Assembly (NCBI RefSeq): GCF_947502415.1 | Contig: NZ_CANMZV010000002.1 | Coordinates: forward strand, 62,001-126,000 | DNA length: 64,000 nucleotides | Direction: 5' to 3' | From: an uncultured Photobacterium sp. | GTDB lineage: Bacteria; Pseudomonadota; Gammaproteobacteria; Enterobacterales; Vibrionaceae | Shown here: in pieces, positions 20,177 to 32,402 of the stretch | Position numbering within the stretch: position 1 is the first letter of the stretch | How the letters are laid out: the number at the start of each line of letters is the position of its first letter | Notes under the pieces: generated by a model | What the model saw: the letters and a program-made list of their open reading frames with translations, nothing else | The model's database searches: none | Told to the model about the DNA's origin: nothing | Position numbers and translations under genes: made by a program

Positions 20177-20210
20177 AAGAAGCGAGAACGATTGCTGGCT
20201 CTCGCTTCTT
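20177..20210 (-). terminator. ansA terminator
   Basis: Eleven-base perfect stem AAGAAGCGAGA (20177-20187) and TCTCGCTTCTT (20200-20210), followed on the minus strand by a T-rich stretch. It lies 25 bases past the ansA stop. Confidence 0.8.
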
Positions 20211-20234
20211 AAATTGATGGGCTTGCTATCGCTT

Positions 20235-21245
20235 TTAGTGTGTTAGCTCGCCGCGCAGATTCTGTTGCATCATGCTGCGGACTGCTTCGATCGGCAGATC
20301 CTGGCTTAGCAGGAAGTGTAATTTGGCCAGTGTTGCTTCTGGTGTCATATCGTAGCCGCTCAGGACTCCAGCATCAGCAAGGGCACAGCCAGTAGCATAG
20401 CCACCCATATTGACTTTACCTGACAGACATTGAGTCAGGTTCATGACAATAACCCCGCGGTCTGTTGCTTCTTTTAGCTGGGCAAGTAATTCAGGGTTCT
20501 GAGGTGCGTTACCAACACCGAAGGTCAGCAGGATCATTGCGTTTACTGGCTGGCGCAGTGTGTTGCGGATCACTTCTGGCGAAATACCCGGGTACATGGT
20601 AATTACGCCAATTGGTTGGGGCGTAATGTTGTGTACCTTGAATTCACCTTCCGGCTTTTTGTCGAGCTCAACATTGTTTAGTTGAATGTTGATACCGGCT
20701 TCGAGCAGTGCTGGCAGGTTTGGTGATATGAATGCGCCAAAGCCATCTGCGTGGGCTTTTGTACTACGGTTGCCACGGATCAGTTGGTTGTTGAAGAATA
20801 CGGTCACTTCATTGATCGGGTAGTTAGCCGCAATGTGTAGTGAGTTCAACAAATTGCTCTGGCCGTCAGAACGCAGTTCTGCCAGAGGAATTTGAGAGCC
20901 TGTGACGATAATTGGCTTATCCAGGTTTTCAAACATAAACGACAATGCAGAAGCGGTATAAGCCATGGTGTCCGTACCATGTAGAATGACAAAACCGTCA
21001 TACTTGTCGTAGTTTTCTTTGATATCGTCTGCGATGCGCTGCCAATCCGCTGGCGTCATATCCGATGAGTCGATAAGAGGAGCGTACTCATGGATGGTAA
21101 ATTCCGGCATCTCAGGACGTTGGAATTCTGGCATGCTTTCCAGCTGCTTTTGCATAAAGCCCGAAACAGGCACGTAGCCATGGTCAGACTTCTGCATCCC
21201 AATGGTGCCGCCGGTGTAAGCAATGTAAATGTGTTTTCTTTCCAT
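20235..21245 (-). CDS. ansA: L-asparaginase I, cytoplasmic
   Basis: Hydrolyses asparagine to aspartate and ammonia. The protein is 336 residues and has no signal peptide, which fits the cytoplasmic type I enzyme. The first nucleophile motif is AYTGGTIGM and the second is VILHGTDTMAYTASALSFM, with DSSDMTPADW between them. It lies downstream of sppA on the same strand after a terminator-like hairpin; the ansA/sppA pairing is also found in E. coli. Confidence 0.96.
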   Translation of the reverse strand: MERKHIYIAYTGGTIGMQKSDHGYVPVSGFMQKQLESMPEFQRPEMPEFTIHEYAPLIDSSDMTPADWQRIADDIKENYDKYDGFVILHGTDTMAYTASALSFMFENLDKPIIVTGSQIPLAELRSDGQSNLLNSLHIAANYPINEVTVFFNNQLIRGNRSTKAHADGFGAFISPNLPALLEAGINIQLNNVELDKKPEGEFKVHNITPQPIGVITMYPGISPEVIRNTLRQPVNAMILLTFGVGNAPQNPELLAQLKEATDRGVIVMNLTQCLSGKVNMGGYATGCALADAGVLSGYDMTPEATLAKLHFLLSQDLPIEAVRSMMQQNLRGELTH

Positions 21246-21304
21246 AATCTGGTACAGACATTCGATTCGGTGGCCGCATTATACGGCGAACGCGCAGTAA
21301 AAAA

Positions 21305-21324
21305 AGCCCGGCATGTGCCGGGCT
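21305..21324 (-). terminator. sppA terminator
   Basis: Inverted repeat AGCCCGGCA (21305-21313) and TGCCGGGCT (21316-21324), followed on the minus strand by a T run. It sits between the sppA stop and the ansA start. Confidence 0.75.
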
Positions 21325-21328
21325 GATC

Positions 21329-23182
21329 TCACTTTTCAATATTGCTGCAGTTTAAGCAGAAGGCATATTGGCCTTTTGGATCGTTAAAGTTACTGAGTGT
21401 CGTCAGGTCTGTTACAACTTGTTGCGTAACCGGCTGAATTGCTGCTGGTAACTCACCAAAGACCATTGCAACCAGCTGGCTGCGAGCTTCAGAGGCAAAT
21501 TCCTGTAGCAGTATTTCTGCCGGGCTCAGCGGCTCTTCCATCCAGCGTAATTCATAGCTTTCCAGTTTGGCCAGCTCAACGGCGACAGCAATGGCATCAT
21601 CAAAGTCACCAAGTTGATCAACAAGGCCCAGATCCAGGGCATCCTGGCCTGTCCAGACTCGCCCTTGGGCAATTTTATCGGCCTGTTCCAGTGACATATT
21701 GCGGTACTGGCTAACCAGGCCGATAAAGCGCTGGTATCCATGTTCAATACCAAGCTGAAATACCTCGGCTACGCCATCAGGTAGTTTGCGCGTTACGCCG
21801 ACACCGGAAAATGGTGTAGTACCAACACCGTCGTTATAGATCCCCATGTTTTCCAATCCTTTCTCGAAAGTGGTCAGGATGGCAAAGATACCGATGGAGC
21901 CGGTGATGGTTGTTGGCTGGGCCAGGATCCGATCTGCACTTGATGAAATCCAGTAACCGCCGGATGCTGCCAGGCTAGACATGGATACCACGACAGGTTT
22001 ACCGGCTAATTTCAGGGCGTCAACTTCGTTACGGATCACTTCTGAGGCAAAGGCACTGCCGCCGGGGCTGTCGACACGCAAGATGACGGCTTTTACTGCA
22101 TCATCAAGGCGTGCTTCACGTAGAAGAGCCGCAGTTGAATCGCCGCCGATAGTGCCCTGACGTTGGGCGCCGTCAACAATTGCACCACTGGCAATTACAA
22201 CGGCCACCTGATTTGGGCTCGGCAGATCGGTACTGAATACCGTTGGCTGGTAATCGTAGTAGCTGATTTGGCTGAAGCTGTTTTCACCGTCGCTGCCGAA
22301 CTCTTCAATGAGTTTCTGGCGCAGGGCCGGGCGAGTGATCAGTTCGTCAACCAGTCCCATTTTCTCGCTTAGTTTGGCGAAATCACCATTAACAGATTTG
22401 AGCTGCTCGACAAAGGTCTGGAGATTTGGAGTCAGTGAATGAGTTTCGATATGGCGATTTTTGGCTACATCAGAGGTATAGGCACCCCAAAGCTGATTCA
22501 GCCATGCTGTATTGGCCTCGCGGGCTTCATCCGACATGTCGTTGCGGGTGTACGGTTCGACAAACGACTTGTAGGTACCGACACGGAAAACATGGGTGTT
22601 AATGTCCAGTTTGTCCAACAGGTTTTTGTAGTACAAGGTGTAGCTGCCATAACCAGTTAGTAAAACACCGCCGTCAGGAGACATGAAGACTTTATCTGCA
22701 TAGCTCGACAGGTAGTATTGGCTTTGCTTGTAGTTATCGCCTAAAGCATAAACCGGCTTGCCAGCTTGCTTAAACTCTTCTACAGCCTTAGCAATATAAC
22801 GTAATTTGGTCAGGTTGGTTTCCGCCATCCCTTTCAGGTTAAGAACCAGGCCGGTAATACGGTTATCTGTTGATGCAGCACGAATGGTATCGACAATATC
22901 GAACAGGACATTTTCCTGGACTGGAGGTTGGCCAAGAGCATTACTTGCCAGCTGATCGATTGGATTGATGTACGTGCGTTGCTCAACAATCGGACCGGAG
23001 AGATCCAGTACCAGCGCAGCTTCTTCTGGCAGGCTAGGCTCATCTCCGCTTTTGCTGAGGGCCAAGAAAATAAGGCCGATGAAGAATAAAAAAAACAGAT
23101 TAATAATCAGTTGTCGAGTGAAACTGATTAGTTTCCAGATAGCTCGGAATAGTTTTCCAATTCCTTTGAGTATCACTTTCAT
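21329..23182 (-). CDS. sppA: Signal peptide peptidase SppA, 67K type
   Basis: Membrane-anchored serine protease that degrades cleaved signal peptides. The protein is 617 residues (two fused S49 domains). It has an N-terminal transmembrane helix (LIINLFFLFFIGLIFLAL), the catalytic Lys region GTYKSFVEPYTR in the first half and the catalytic Ser region VDSPGGSAFASEVIR / SMSSLAASGGYWISSSA in the second. ATG at 23182 is favoured because AGGA is six bases upstream; an ATG two codons earlier is too close. Confidence 0.95.
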   Translation of the reverse strand: MKVILKGIGKLFRAIWKLISFTRQLIINLFFLFFIGLIFLALSKSGDEPSLPEEAALVLDLSGPIVEQRTYINPIDQLASNALGQPPVQENVLFDIVDTIRAASTDNRITGLVLNLKGMAETNLTKLRYIAKAVEEFKQAGKPVYALGDNYKQSQYYLSSYADKVFMSPDGGVLLTGYGSYTLYYKNLLDKLDINTHVFRVGTYKSFVEPYTRNDMSDEAREANTAWLNQLWGAYTSDVAKNRHIETHSLTPNLQTFVEQLKSVNGDFAKLSEKMGLVDELITRPALRQKLIEEFGSDGENSFSQISYYDYQPTVFSTDLPSPNQVAVVIASGAIVDGAQRQGTIGGDSTAALLREARLDDAVKAVILRVDSPGGSAFASEVIRNEVDALKLAGKPVVVSMSSLAASGGYWISSSADRILAQPTTITGSIGIFAILTTFEKGLENMGIYNDGVGTTPFSGVGVTRKLPDGVAEVFQLGIEHGYQRFIGLVSQYRNMSLEQADKIAQGRVWTGQDALDLGLVDQLGDFDDAIAVAVELAKLESYELRWMEEPLSPAEILLQEFASEARSQLVAMVFGELPAAIQPVTQQVVTDLTTLSNFNDPKGQYAFCLNCSNIEK

Positions 23183-23382
23183 TAACATTCCTGATGATGC
23201 GAACGGTATTACTTCTATCCTAACTTAGTAAACAAGGAATTACAGTAATAATCCGTTTGTAGGGCTTTTCCCTTGTTTTAAGTATTGCGGCAGTTCCGTG
23301 TTGCCGAAAGGAAATATCATTCTGGTTCAGTATTTTCATGAACTGACACGGAAAATCTTGTTGCAGGTATGTAAACAAGTGT

Positions 23383-25456
<2,074 letters not shown>

Positions 25457-25534
25457 CCTTATAAATCCAATGGTTTTACTAGCGGCGTTTTATGATACTG
25501 TAAGAACAATAATCATTTTCATCATGGGGTTGTT

Positions 25535-26083
25535 ATGGAAGCACTCTCGTTATTGTTGAATCGCCGCTCGTTACCGAAACTAATGGAACCCGCACCGCAG
25601 GGGGAAGTACTCGATAATATTTTCCGTGCCGGACTTCGAGCCCCTGATCATGCGGCGTTGACGCCATGGCGTTTTATTGTCTCTCAGGGAGAAGGACTGC
25701 AGAAGCTGGCTGGTATTCTGGTTGAAGCAGCCAAGGCTGACGGTGCAGATGAATTAGCGATAGAGAAAGCGGGAAGGGCACCGTTTCGGGCTCCGATGGT
25801 GATTACTGTGGTTGCGAAAGTTACCGCGCATGAAAAGGTGCCGGTGATCGAGCAGCACTTATCTGCTGGTTGCGCTGTGCAGGCGATGCAGATGGCTGCC
25901 GTTGCTCAGGGATTTTCCGGGTACTGGCGTACTGGAAAGTGGGCGTATCACCCGGTTGTGCGCGAAGCCCTCGGCGTGCAGGGCGATGACTTAATTGCCG
26001 GTTTTTTGTATATCGGTACATCGGGCTGCCGTGAGGCAAGGGTGCAGGAGCGTGATTTAAACCAGTTTGTCGAGTATCTCTAG
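25535..26083 (+). CDS. ydjA: Nitroreductase family protein YdjA
   Basis: A 182-residue FMN-dependent nitroreductase-fold protein. It starts MEALSLLLNRRSLPKLMEPAP (phosphate-binding RRS motif). Other signatures are FRAGLRAPDHAALTPWRFIVSQGEGL and QGFSGYWRTGKWAYHPVVREALG. E. coli YdjA is the nearest relative; its physiological substrate is unknown. It precedes selD as in E. coli, but a strong terminator separates them. Confidence 0.92.
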   Translation: MEALSLLLNRRSLPKLMEPAPQGEVLDNIFRAGLRAPDHAALTPWRFIVSQGEGLQKLAGILVEAAKADGADELAIEKAGRAPFRAPMVITVVAKVTAHEKVPVIEQHLSAGCAVQAMQMAAVAQGFSGYWRTGKWAYHPVVREALGVQGDDLIAGFLYIGTSGCREARVQERDLNQFVEYL

Positions 26084-26112
26084 ACTCGAATTGGTTTGAA
26101 TATGCACAGGTT

Positions 26113-26147
26113 AGGAGCTGCTGAAGGCATTCAGTAGCTCCTTTTTG
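26113..26147 (+). terminator. Terminator between ydjA and selD
   Basis: Thirteen-base stem AGGAGCTGCTGAA (26113-26125) and TTCAGTAGCTCCT (26130-26142) with one G-T pair and a four-base loop, then TTTTT. selD should have its own promoter downstream. Confidence 0.85.
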
Positions 26148-26218
26148 ATCCAGAATGGTGACAGGGTATAGCCGCAGGAGTAGAATTCCCCGCTCTTGTC
26201 ATTACTCCGGAGCGTGTC

Positions 26219-27256
26219 ATGGAAAATGTTCGCCTAACCCAATATAGCCACGGTGCAGGATGTGGCTGTAAAATTTCTCCCCAAGTTCTTGATACTATTC
26301 TCCGAACTCAACTTGCCCCATTTGCAGATCCAAACCTGCTGGTGGGTAACGAAAGTAAAGACGATGCTGCTGTTTATGATTTAGGTAACGGTAGCTCTGT
26401 TATTAGTACGACTGACTTCTTTATGCCAATCGTCGACGACCCGTTCGATTTTGGCCGTATTGCTGCAACAAATGCGATCAGTGATGTTTATGCCATGGGT
26501 GGTAAGCCAATTATGGCGATTGCGATCTTGGGTTGGCCAGTCAATGTCCTTCCACCGGAAATCGCTCAGCAGGTTATTGAAGGCGGTCGCTCAGTATGCC
26601 GCGAAGCAGGTATTTCTTTGGCTGGTGGGCACTCAATTGATGCGCCTGAGCCTATTTTTGGTTTGGCGGTAACCGGGATTGTCGATACCGATCGTGTTAA
26701 GCGAAACAATAATGCGGAAGCAGGCTGTAAACTGTATTTGACTAAACCGCTTGGCATCGGTGTTTTGACAACAGCTGAGAAAAAATCAAAGCTGGCCGAT
26801 GAACATAAAGGTTTGGCGCGTGACTGGATGTGCAAACTGAATAAGCCTGGTGCTGATTTTGCCGATATCGCTGGTGTGAAGGCGATGACAGATGTGACTG
26901 GTTTTGGTTTGATGGGTCACTTGAACGAAATTTGCGAAGGTAGTGAGCTAAAAGCAAATGTCTGGTTTGATCAGGTTCCGCATCTGCCAGGTGTGTTTGA
27001 CTATATCGAACAAGGTTGTGTTCCTGGCGGTACAGGTCGTAACTTCGAAAGCTATGGTCACCGTCTTGGTGAGATGAGTGAGCTGCAGAAATCCCTGCTT
27101 TGCGATCCGCAGACATCAGGCGGTCTGTTGCTGGCAGTAACACCGGATGCGGAGCATGAAGTACAGGCTGTGGCTGAACGCCATGGCATTGAGCTGAATG
27201 CAATTGGTGAGCTGATGCCTGCGAATGGCGATAATACCCTGATTGAGATTTGCTAA
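26219..27256 (+). CDS. selD: Selenide, water dikinase SelD
   Basis: Makes selenophosphate from selenide and ATP, the selenium donor for selenocysteine and 2-selenouridine. The protein is 345 residues. The active-site motif is [11 protein letters not shown], with Cys at the position that is Sec in some bacteria, and the glycine-rich loop is in this region. Also present: [37 protein letters not shown] and [17 protein letters not shown] precedes the start. Its stop overlaps the mnmH start by one base (TAATG), so the two selenium genes are translationally coupled. Confidence 0.97.
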   Translation: MENVRLTQYSHGAGCGCKISPQVLDTILRTQLAPFADPNLLVGNESKDDAAVYDLGNGSSVISTTDFFMPIVDDPFDFGRIAATNAISDVYAMGGKPIMAIAILGWPVNVLPPEIAQQVIEGGRSVCREAGISLAGGHSIDAPEPIFGLAVTGIVDTDRVKRNNNAEAGCKLYLTKPLGIGVLTTAEKKSKLADEHKGLARDWMCKLNKPGADFADIAGVKAMTDVTGFGLMGHLNEICEGSELKANVWFDQVPHLPGVFDYIEQGCVPGGTGRNFESYGHRLGEMSELQKSLLCDPQTSGGLLLAVTPDAEHEVQAVAERHGIELNAIGELMPANGDNTLIEIC

Positions 27257-28350
27257 TGTCACGCCCAAATTGTGAAGATTTCCGACAGTTATTTGTCAAT
27301 GATACGCCGCTTATGGATATGCGAGCTCCGGTTGAGTTTGCTCAAGGCGCTTTTCCGACATCGGTAAACCGTCCTTTAATGCTGGATGCGGAACGTGAAG
27401 CTGTCGGTACCTGTTTTAAGCAAGAAGGGCAGGAAGCCGCGATCGCTTTGGGTCACGAGTTAGTTAACGGCGATATCAAAGCTGAACGTGTTGCTCAGTG
27501 GAAGGCATTTTGCGAAGCTAATCCTAATGGTTATCTGTATTGTTTTCGTGGTGGTTTGCGCTCGGCTATTACTCAGCAGTGGCTGAAAGAAGCAGGCATT
27601 GATTATCCGAAGGTTGTTGGTGGTTATAAGGCATTGCGCCGCTTCCTGATCGATACTATCGAGCAGGTTGCCGAGCAGCCGATGACACTGATTGGTGGTA
27701 ATACCGGTTGCGGTAAAACCATCATGGTAAACGAGCTGGAAAACGGTATTGATCTTGAGGGTGCAGCCAATCACCGAGGTTCATCTTTTGGCCGTTATGT
27801 AACAGAGCAGCGTACTCAGATTGACTTTGAGAATGTGTTGGCGATTGAAATGCTGAAAAAGCAGGATCATGGCCATCGTCATTTTGTTTATGAGGATGAG
27901 GGACGGATCATTGGTTCAGCGAGTGTGCCATTGCCGATCAATGCTGCAATGCAACTTGCGCCGATTGCGATTGTTGATGATCCGCTGGATATTCGCCTTG
28001 GTCGTCTGATGGATGATTACGTGGTGCGAATGCAACGTGATTTTGTTGCACGAGATGGGGAAGAGCAGGGTTGGCTTAACTTTGCTGAATATCTGGCGCG
28101 TGGCATGTTTGGTATTCGCAAGCGTCTGGGTTTAGAACGCTATGGAGAACTGCTTCAGGTTCAGCAGAATGCGATTAAGCTGATGCAGAGCAATGGTTCA
28201 CTGGATGGCCATGTGGATTGGCTGAAGCCGTTGCTGGAGCAGTATTACGATCCAATGTATACCTATCAGTTAAGCAAAAAAGCCGATCGGGTCGTGTTCC
28301 GAGGTGAATATGATGAAGTCAAAGCCTGGCTGAAGGAAAATACTCGCTAG
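27256..28350 (+). CDS. mnmH: tRNA 2-selenouridine synthase MnmH (SelU/YbbB)
   Basis: Replaces sulfur by selenium at the wobble 2-thiouridine of tRNA-Lys/Glu/Gln through a geranylated intermediate. The 364-residue protein has an N-terminal rhodanese domain with active cysteine in YLYCFRGGLRSAI. A P-loop domain follows (LIGGNTGCGKTIMVNELE), then HRGSSFGRYVTEQRTQIDFEN. ATG at 27256 overlaps the selD stop. SelD is here coupled to tRNA selenation; whether selA/selB are elsewhere in the genome cannot be told. Confidence 0.96.
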   Translation: MSRPNCEDFRQLFVNDTPLMDMRAPVEFAQGAFPTSVNRPLMLDAEREAVGTCFKQEGQEAAIALGHELVNGDIKAERVAQWKAFCEANPNGYLYCFRGGLRSAITQQWLKEAGIDYPKVVGGYKALRRFLIDTIEQVAEQPMTLIGGNTGCGKTIMVNELENGIDLEGAANHRGSSFGRYVTEQRTQIDFENVLAIEMLKKQDHGHRHFVYEDEGRIIGSASVPLPINAAMQLAPIAIVDDPLDIRLGRLMDDYVVRMQRDFVARDGEEQGWLNFAEYLARGMFGIRKRLGLERYGELLQVQQNAIKLMQSNGSLDGHVDWLKPLLEQYYDPMYTYQLSKKADRVVFRGEYDEVKAWLKENTR

Positions 28351-28373
28351 AATCGACTTCTGAAAAGTTAGAT

Positions 28374-28425
28374 AGAGGAACGAGTTCAGAAGCAGTTGTC
28401 TTCTTATCTCGTTTCTCTTGCTTTG
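28374..28425 (+). terminator. Hairpin downstream of mnmH, with an alternative pairing
   Basis: Stem AGAGGAACGAG (28374-28384) and CTCGTTTCTCT (28408-28418) with one G-T pair, followed by a T-rich stretch. An alternative 8-base stem, CTTCTGAA (28357-28364) with TTCAGAAG (28385-28392), interleaves with it, so the two hairpins would be exclusive or pseudoknotted. Confidence 0.5.
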
Positions 28426-28575
28426 TTTTTCATATTCCTTCCGGTCTATTCCTCGTACCTCGTCTGCTATATCGCTTTGAGTACGTTTATTCACTGTATT
28501 TATATCCAGTATTTTCTTGTCCTAACCTTCCTTTTTCCTTATAGTTTTGCTCAAAAGAATGAGTGAACAACTTCC

Positions 28576-30561
28576 ATGACCTGTCTATATATTGCTGAGA
28601 AACCAAGCTTAGGCCGAGCGATCGCCGCTGTGATGCCACGTCCCCATAAAAATCATAATGGTTATATTGAAGTGGGTAATGGCGACATCGTGACCTGGTG
28701 TATCGGGCATTTGCTCGAACAGATCGAGCCAGATGCTTATGATGATAAGTACAAAAAATGGAATATGGCGGATTTGCCAATTATTCCTCAGCAATGGCAG
28801 TTGGCACCACGGAAATCAGCCAGGCAGCAGTTGTCGGTGGTGAGAAAACTGGCGAAGCAGGCAACGGAAGTTGTTCATGCCGGTGACCCGGATCGGGAAG
28901 GGCAGTTGCTGGTCGATGAAGTGATTGACCATATAAAGCTAGCCAAAAGTAAAAAAGCCAGCATGCAACGGTTACTTATTTCTGATTTGAACCCAGCGGC
29001 AGTAAAGCGTGCCTTGGCTAAAATGCGCAGTAACCGGGAGTTTATTCCGTTATCGGTATCGGCGCTGGCTCGCTCGCGGGCCGATTGGCTCTATGGCATG
29101 AATATGACTCGTGCCTACACTTTGCTGGGACAGAAAGGGGGCTACCGGGGAGTACTCTCTGTTGGAAGGGTGCAGACGCCGGTGTTGGGACTGGTGACTC
29201 GCCGTGATGATGAAATTGCGAATTTCGTACCGAAACCATTTTACGAGCTATTTGCCCTGATACCTTACCAGGACATGGTGATCCGTGCCCGCTGGAAGCC
29301 GAGCGAGGCTTGCCATCCGTGGATGGATGAAGATGGTCGCATCCTTAACCGGAAACTGTGTGAAAACGTTGTGAGCCGGATTAAAGGGCAGCCGGCTGAA
29401 GTGACCGAATCAGAACGCAAGGAAACCCGTCAGGCCGCGCCTTTGCCTTATTCGCTTTCAGCGCTACAGATAGATGCGGCAAAACGTTACGGCATGAGTG
29501 CGGCTGATGTACTGGCAAACTGCCAGTCGTTGTATGAAAAGCACAAAGTGATCACTTACCCTCGTTCTGACAGTCGTTATTTGCCGATGGATCATTTTAA
29601 ACAGGCGAATGATGTGTGTCAGGCCATTGCCAATAATGCTGGCGAGCTGGGAGCGGCGGTGAGTGGTGCTGATGTGTCACTAAAATCCAAGGCGTGGAAT
29701 GATAAGAAAGTCGATGCTCACCACGCAATCATTCCGACCCCTAAGGCTGTTAACAGTAATGCGTTGAGTAGCAGTGAGAATAAAATCTATCAGTTAATCG
29801 CCCGTCAGTATTTGATGCAATTTTATCCGGCGGCTGTTTATAGCGAGGCGAAACTGGTCTTTTTGATTGCTGGTGGGGTGTTTATAGCCAAAGGACGACA
29901 GCTGATGTCGGCTGGCTGGCGGCAGCTGCTGGGGCGGGATGATTCAGCGAATGAGCAGGATTTGGCCGATAAGGTTCCACCGTTGGAAAAAGGCACTGTG
30001 ATGACATGCCATGACGGGGAAATCAAAGACAAGATGACCGAACCGCCCAAGGCGTTTACTGAAGCGACTTTGCTACAGGCAATGACGGGGATAGCCCGTT
30101 TTGTATCTGATGCTTCATTGAAGAAAATCCTGCGTGAAACTGATGGGTTGGGAACAGAGGCTACCCGGGCCGGGATCCTAGATACTTTGTTCAAACGGCA
30201 GTTATTGGTGCGACAGGGAAAAAGTATTCATGCCTCTGAAGCGGGACGGGGACTAGTTTATGCGTTACCGGATGAGGCGACATACCCGGATATGACGGCA
30301 CACTGGGAGCACCAGCTGCAAGATATGGCCGATAAGAAATGTGCTTATCAGCCTTTTATGGATGCTTTACAGACTCAGGTCCAGCAGATGATGGATAACG
30401 TCAGGCAGAGCGAGGTTCCACCAAGCCTGCGTGAGCTAAAGTCGCCAGAGCCGTTTAAGGGGGGGAAGAAGCGTCGTTCCCGCAAGACGACAGCTAAGTC
30501 CGGAGCAAAAGCGACCTGTGGAACCGGGGCTAAACGTGCTTCAAGGAAGAAAAGCAGTTAG
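28576..30561 (+). CDS. topB: DNA topoisomerase III TopB
   Basis: Type IA topoisomerase that decatenates DNA. The 661-residue protein has a Toprim start (MTCLYIAEKPSLGRAIAAVMP) and acidic AGDPDREGQLLVDEVID. SVGRVQTPVLGLV follows, and the active-site tyrosine is in HKVITYPRSDSRYLP. The C-terminus is a short Lys/Arg-rich tail (from about KGGKKRRSRKTT) without the zinc fingers of topoisomerase I. Its position after selD matches E. coli. It converges on the GGDEF gene with stop codons sharing two bases, and no terminator is visible between. Confidence 0.96.
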   Translation: MTCLYIAEKPSLGRAIAAVMPRPHKNHNGYIEVGNGDIVTWCIGHLLEQIEPDAYDDKYKKWNMADLPIIPQQWQLAPRKSARQQLSVVRKLAKQATEVVHAGDPDREGQLLVDEVIDHIKLAKSKKASMQRLLISDLNPAAVKRALAKMRSNREFIPLSVSALARSRADWLYGMNMTRAYTLLGQKGGYRGVLSVGRVQTPVLGLVTRRDDEIANFVPKPFYELFALIPYQDMVIRARWKPSEACHPWMDEDGRILNRKLCENVVSRIKGQPAEVTESERKETRQAAPLPYSLSALQIDAAKRYGMSAADVLANCQSLYEKHKVITYPRSDSRYLPMDHFKQANDVCQAIANNAGELGAAVSGADVSLKSKAWNDKKVDAHHAIIPTPKAVNSNALSSSENKIYQLIARQYLMQFYPAAVYSEAKLVFLIAGGVFIAKGRQLMSAGWRQLLGRDDSANEQDLADKVPPLEKGTVMTCHDGEIKDKMTEPPKAFTEATLLQAMTGIARFVSDASLKKILRETDGLGTEATRAGILDTLFKRQLLVRQGKSIHASEAGRGLVYALPDEATYPDMTAHWEHQLQDMADKKCAYQPFMDALQTQVQQMMDNVRQSEVPPSLRELKSPEPFKGGKKRRSRKTTAKSGAKATCGTGAKRASRKKSS

Positions 30562-32174
30562 TGACTGACGCAAAATTGGTTTCTGCCGTTATTTTTTGCC
30601 AGATAAAGTGCTTTGTCTGTCTCTTTGAAGAATTGATCTGGTGAGCATTGACCTAATGGAACAATGGTATTTACGCCGATACTGATAGACACGCATGTCG
30701 GCGCACTTTCAGCCCCGTTTATCCTTGGGATTTCCAGCATCTGTATGGCATGTAACGCTCGTTTGGCAGCATAACTGGCAGTATATTTATCCTGGTTTGG
30801 CAGCAACAGGACAAACTCTTCGCCGCCGTAACGGGCAAAGAGAGAGCCGGAACGTCGTTCTAGTGTTTCCAGTGTGCTGGCGAGCATTTTCAGGCACCGA
30901 TCTCCAGCGGCATGACCATAAGTGTCATTGTAAGACTTGAAATGATCAACATCGATAATCAGAAGTGATAGTGGCTGCTGGTGGCGCTCTGCATGTTGCC
31001 ATTCTTCCTGGAATCGTTGATCAAAGACTCTGCGGTTAGAAACCGATGTCAGGGGGTCAAGCCGGGATATTTTTTCTAACTGACCGTTTACTCGTTCCAG
31101 TTCTGCTGTCCGATCCAGCACTCTTTGTTCAAGCTCTTTGTTCAGTTTTAGCAGATTTTCTTCGGCCTGACGGCGAACCAGATGTTGGGAAACGATAAAG
31201 CCAAATTGTTTGAGCAGCTGGCGGTGATAGTTAAGAAACGGCATACCTGTCAATAGGTTGTCACAGGCTATCCAGCCGACAGGTGTGTCTTCATCCCACA
31301 GTGATACATAGGCGTTCCAGCCAAACCCCACCTGCTTGAAGTCATGATAGAGCGGGGTATTTTCATTAACAGAAAGATATTCTTTTTGCACCAGCTTATT
31401 CGCGGTGTACCAGTAATCATCAGGAATTTCTGATTCAAAATATTGTTCGCTAATTGTATTGCCATAGAGGTCGGTGCCGTAAGTCCCTTGCATCCGGTCA
31501 TTCCCTTTGAGTAAAAAAATAGCCATCCGATCGATATGTAATTTTTTTTTAGCTTCATCGACAGCGATAAACAACATATCGTCAATGGAATGTGCCCGCC
31601 ATAGCTTGAAGGAGATATCATGCAGCGCTTGGAGCTGCTCCTGCAGAGCCTGCTGTTCATGCTGAGATATTTGCAGTTCACGTTCGGCAGTGCGGCGACC
31701 ATGGTGCTCATGCTGGATACTCTCGCTTAGCAGACCTGCATCTAGCTCGGAAGCGAGCAATGTTGCCAGAAACATGAAGTCATTATGTTTGGGCTGCTGC
31801 TTTGGAACATCGATGATAAGACAGCCGATGATGTTGGAGCGTCGTTCGAGAGGGAGCCATAAGCGGTGGCCGTTTTTAAGCGGGCTAAAATAAGATGCTT
31901 GGTTGCGAATGGTTTTAGTGATCTGGAAAAAAGGGACTCGGTTATTTCCCGGGATATCTCGTGGTGGAAACTGATAATGAATACCCGTTTCATCCATATC
32001 TAATAAAATACTCCACCGTGCCTTATAGGCAACGATTAGCTGAATCTGGCTGACTGCAAAGCTTTCGGACAAGTGCCTGCAAGCCAACTCGCAAGTTGTA
32101 CGCAGTCCGTGAGTTTTTCCCCATTGGTTTAATACATGCTGGTAAAACCCGTTTAATTTTTCATATTCCGCCAA
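30558..32174 (-). CDS. Diguanylate cyclase with GAF-like sensory region
   Basis: This 538-residue protein has two N-terminal GAF-like regions (about residues 20-150 and 190-330). A short coiled coil follows (LLKLNKELEQRVLDRTAELERVNGQLEKISRLDPLT), then a C-terminal GGDEF domain. The active-site loop is ARYGGEEFVLLL, so it should make cyclic di-GMP. The RxxD inhibitory site normally five residues before GGEEF is absent (RRSGSLFAR). No membrane segment is seen. Start is a TTG at 32174; no ATG lies in the first 58 residues. The signal sensed is unknown. Confidence 0.88.
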   Translation of the reverse strand: MAEYEKLNGFYQHVLNQWGKTHGLRTTCELACRHLSESFAVSQIQLIVAYKARWSILLDMDETGIHYQFPPRDIPGNNRVPFFQITKTIRNQASYFSPLKNGHRLWLPLERRSNIIGCLIIDVPKQQPKHNDFMFLATLLASELDAGLLSESIQHEHHGRRTAERELQISQHEQQALQEQLQALHDISFKLWRAHSIDDMLFIAVDEAKKKLHIDRMAIFLLKGNDRMQGTYGTDLYGNTISEQYFESEIPDDYWYTANKLVQKEYLSVNENTPLYHDFKQVGFGWNAYVSLWDEDTPVGWIACDNLLTGMPFLNYHRQLLKQFGFIVSQHLVRRQAEENLLKLNKELEQRVLDRTAELERVNGQLEKISRLDPLTSVSNRRVFDQRFQEEWQHAERHQQPLSLLIIDVDHFKSYNDTYGHAAGDRCLKMLASTLETLERRSGSLFARYGGEEFVLLLPNQDKYTASYAAKRALHAIQMLEIPRINGAESAPTCVSISIGVNTIVPLGQCSPDQFFKETDKALYLAKNNGRNQFCVSH

Positions 32175-32402
32175 CGTCAGCTGTCCAAATTAATTTAACT
32201 ACTTGTTGATGCGTGTATTTTTATCGATTGCAGAGGAAAATGTCTGATTAGAAGCCACAGTATGATATGAAAATGATTGTATCCTTATGAGTTTGCGAGT
32301 GAAAACACAACTTTGTTGGCGGTTATCGGAGCGGCGTAAGTGAAGCTAATAGAATAGATGGATTATCGGCCGTTTAAACCGCTAACCCATCATGAATTGT
32401 TA

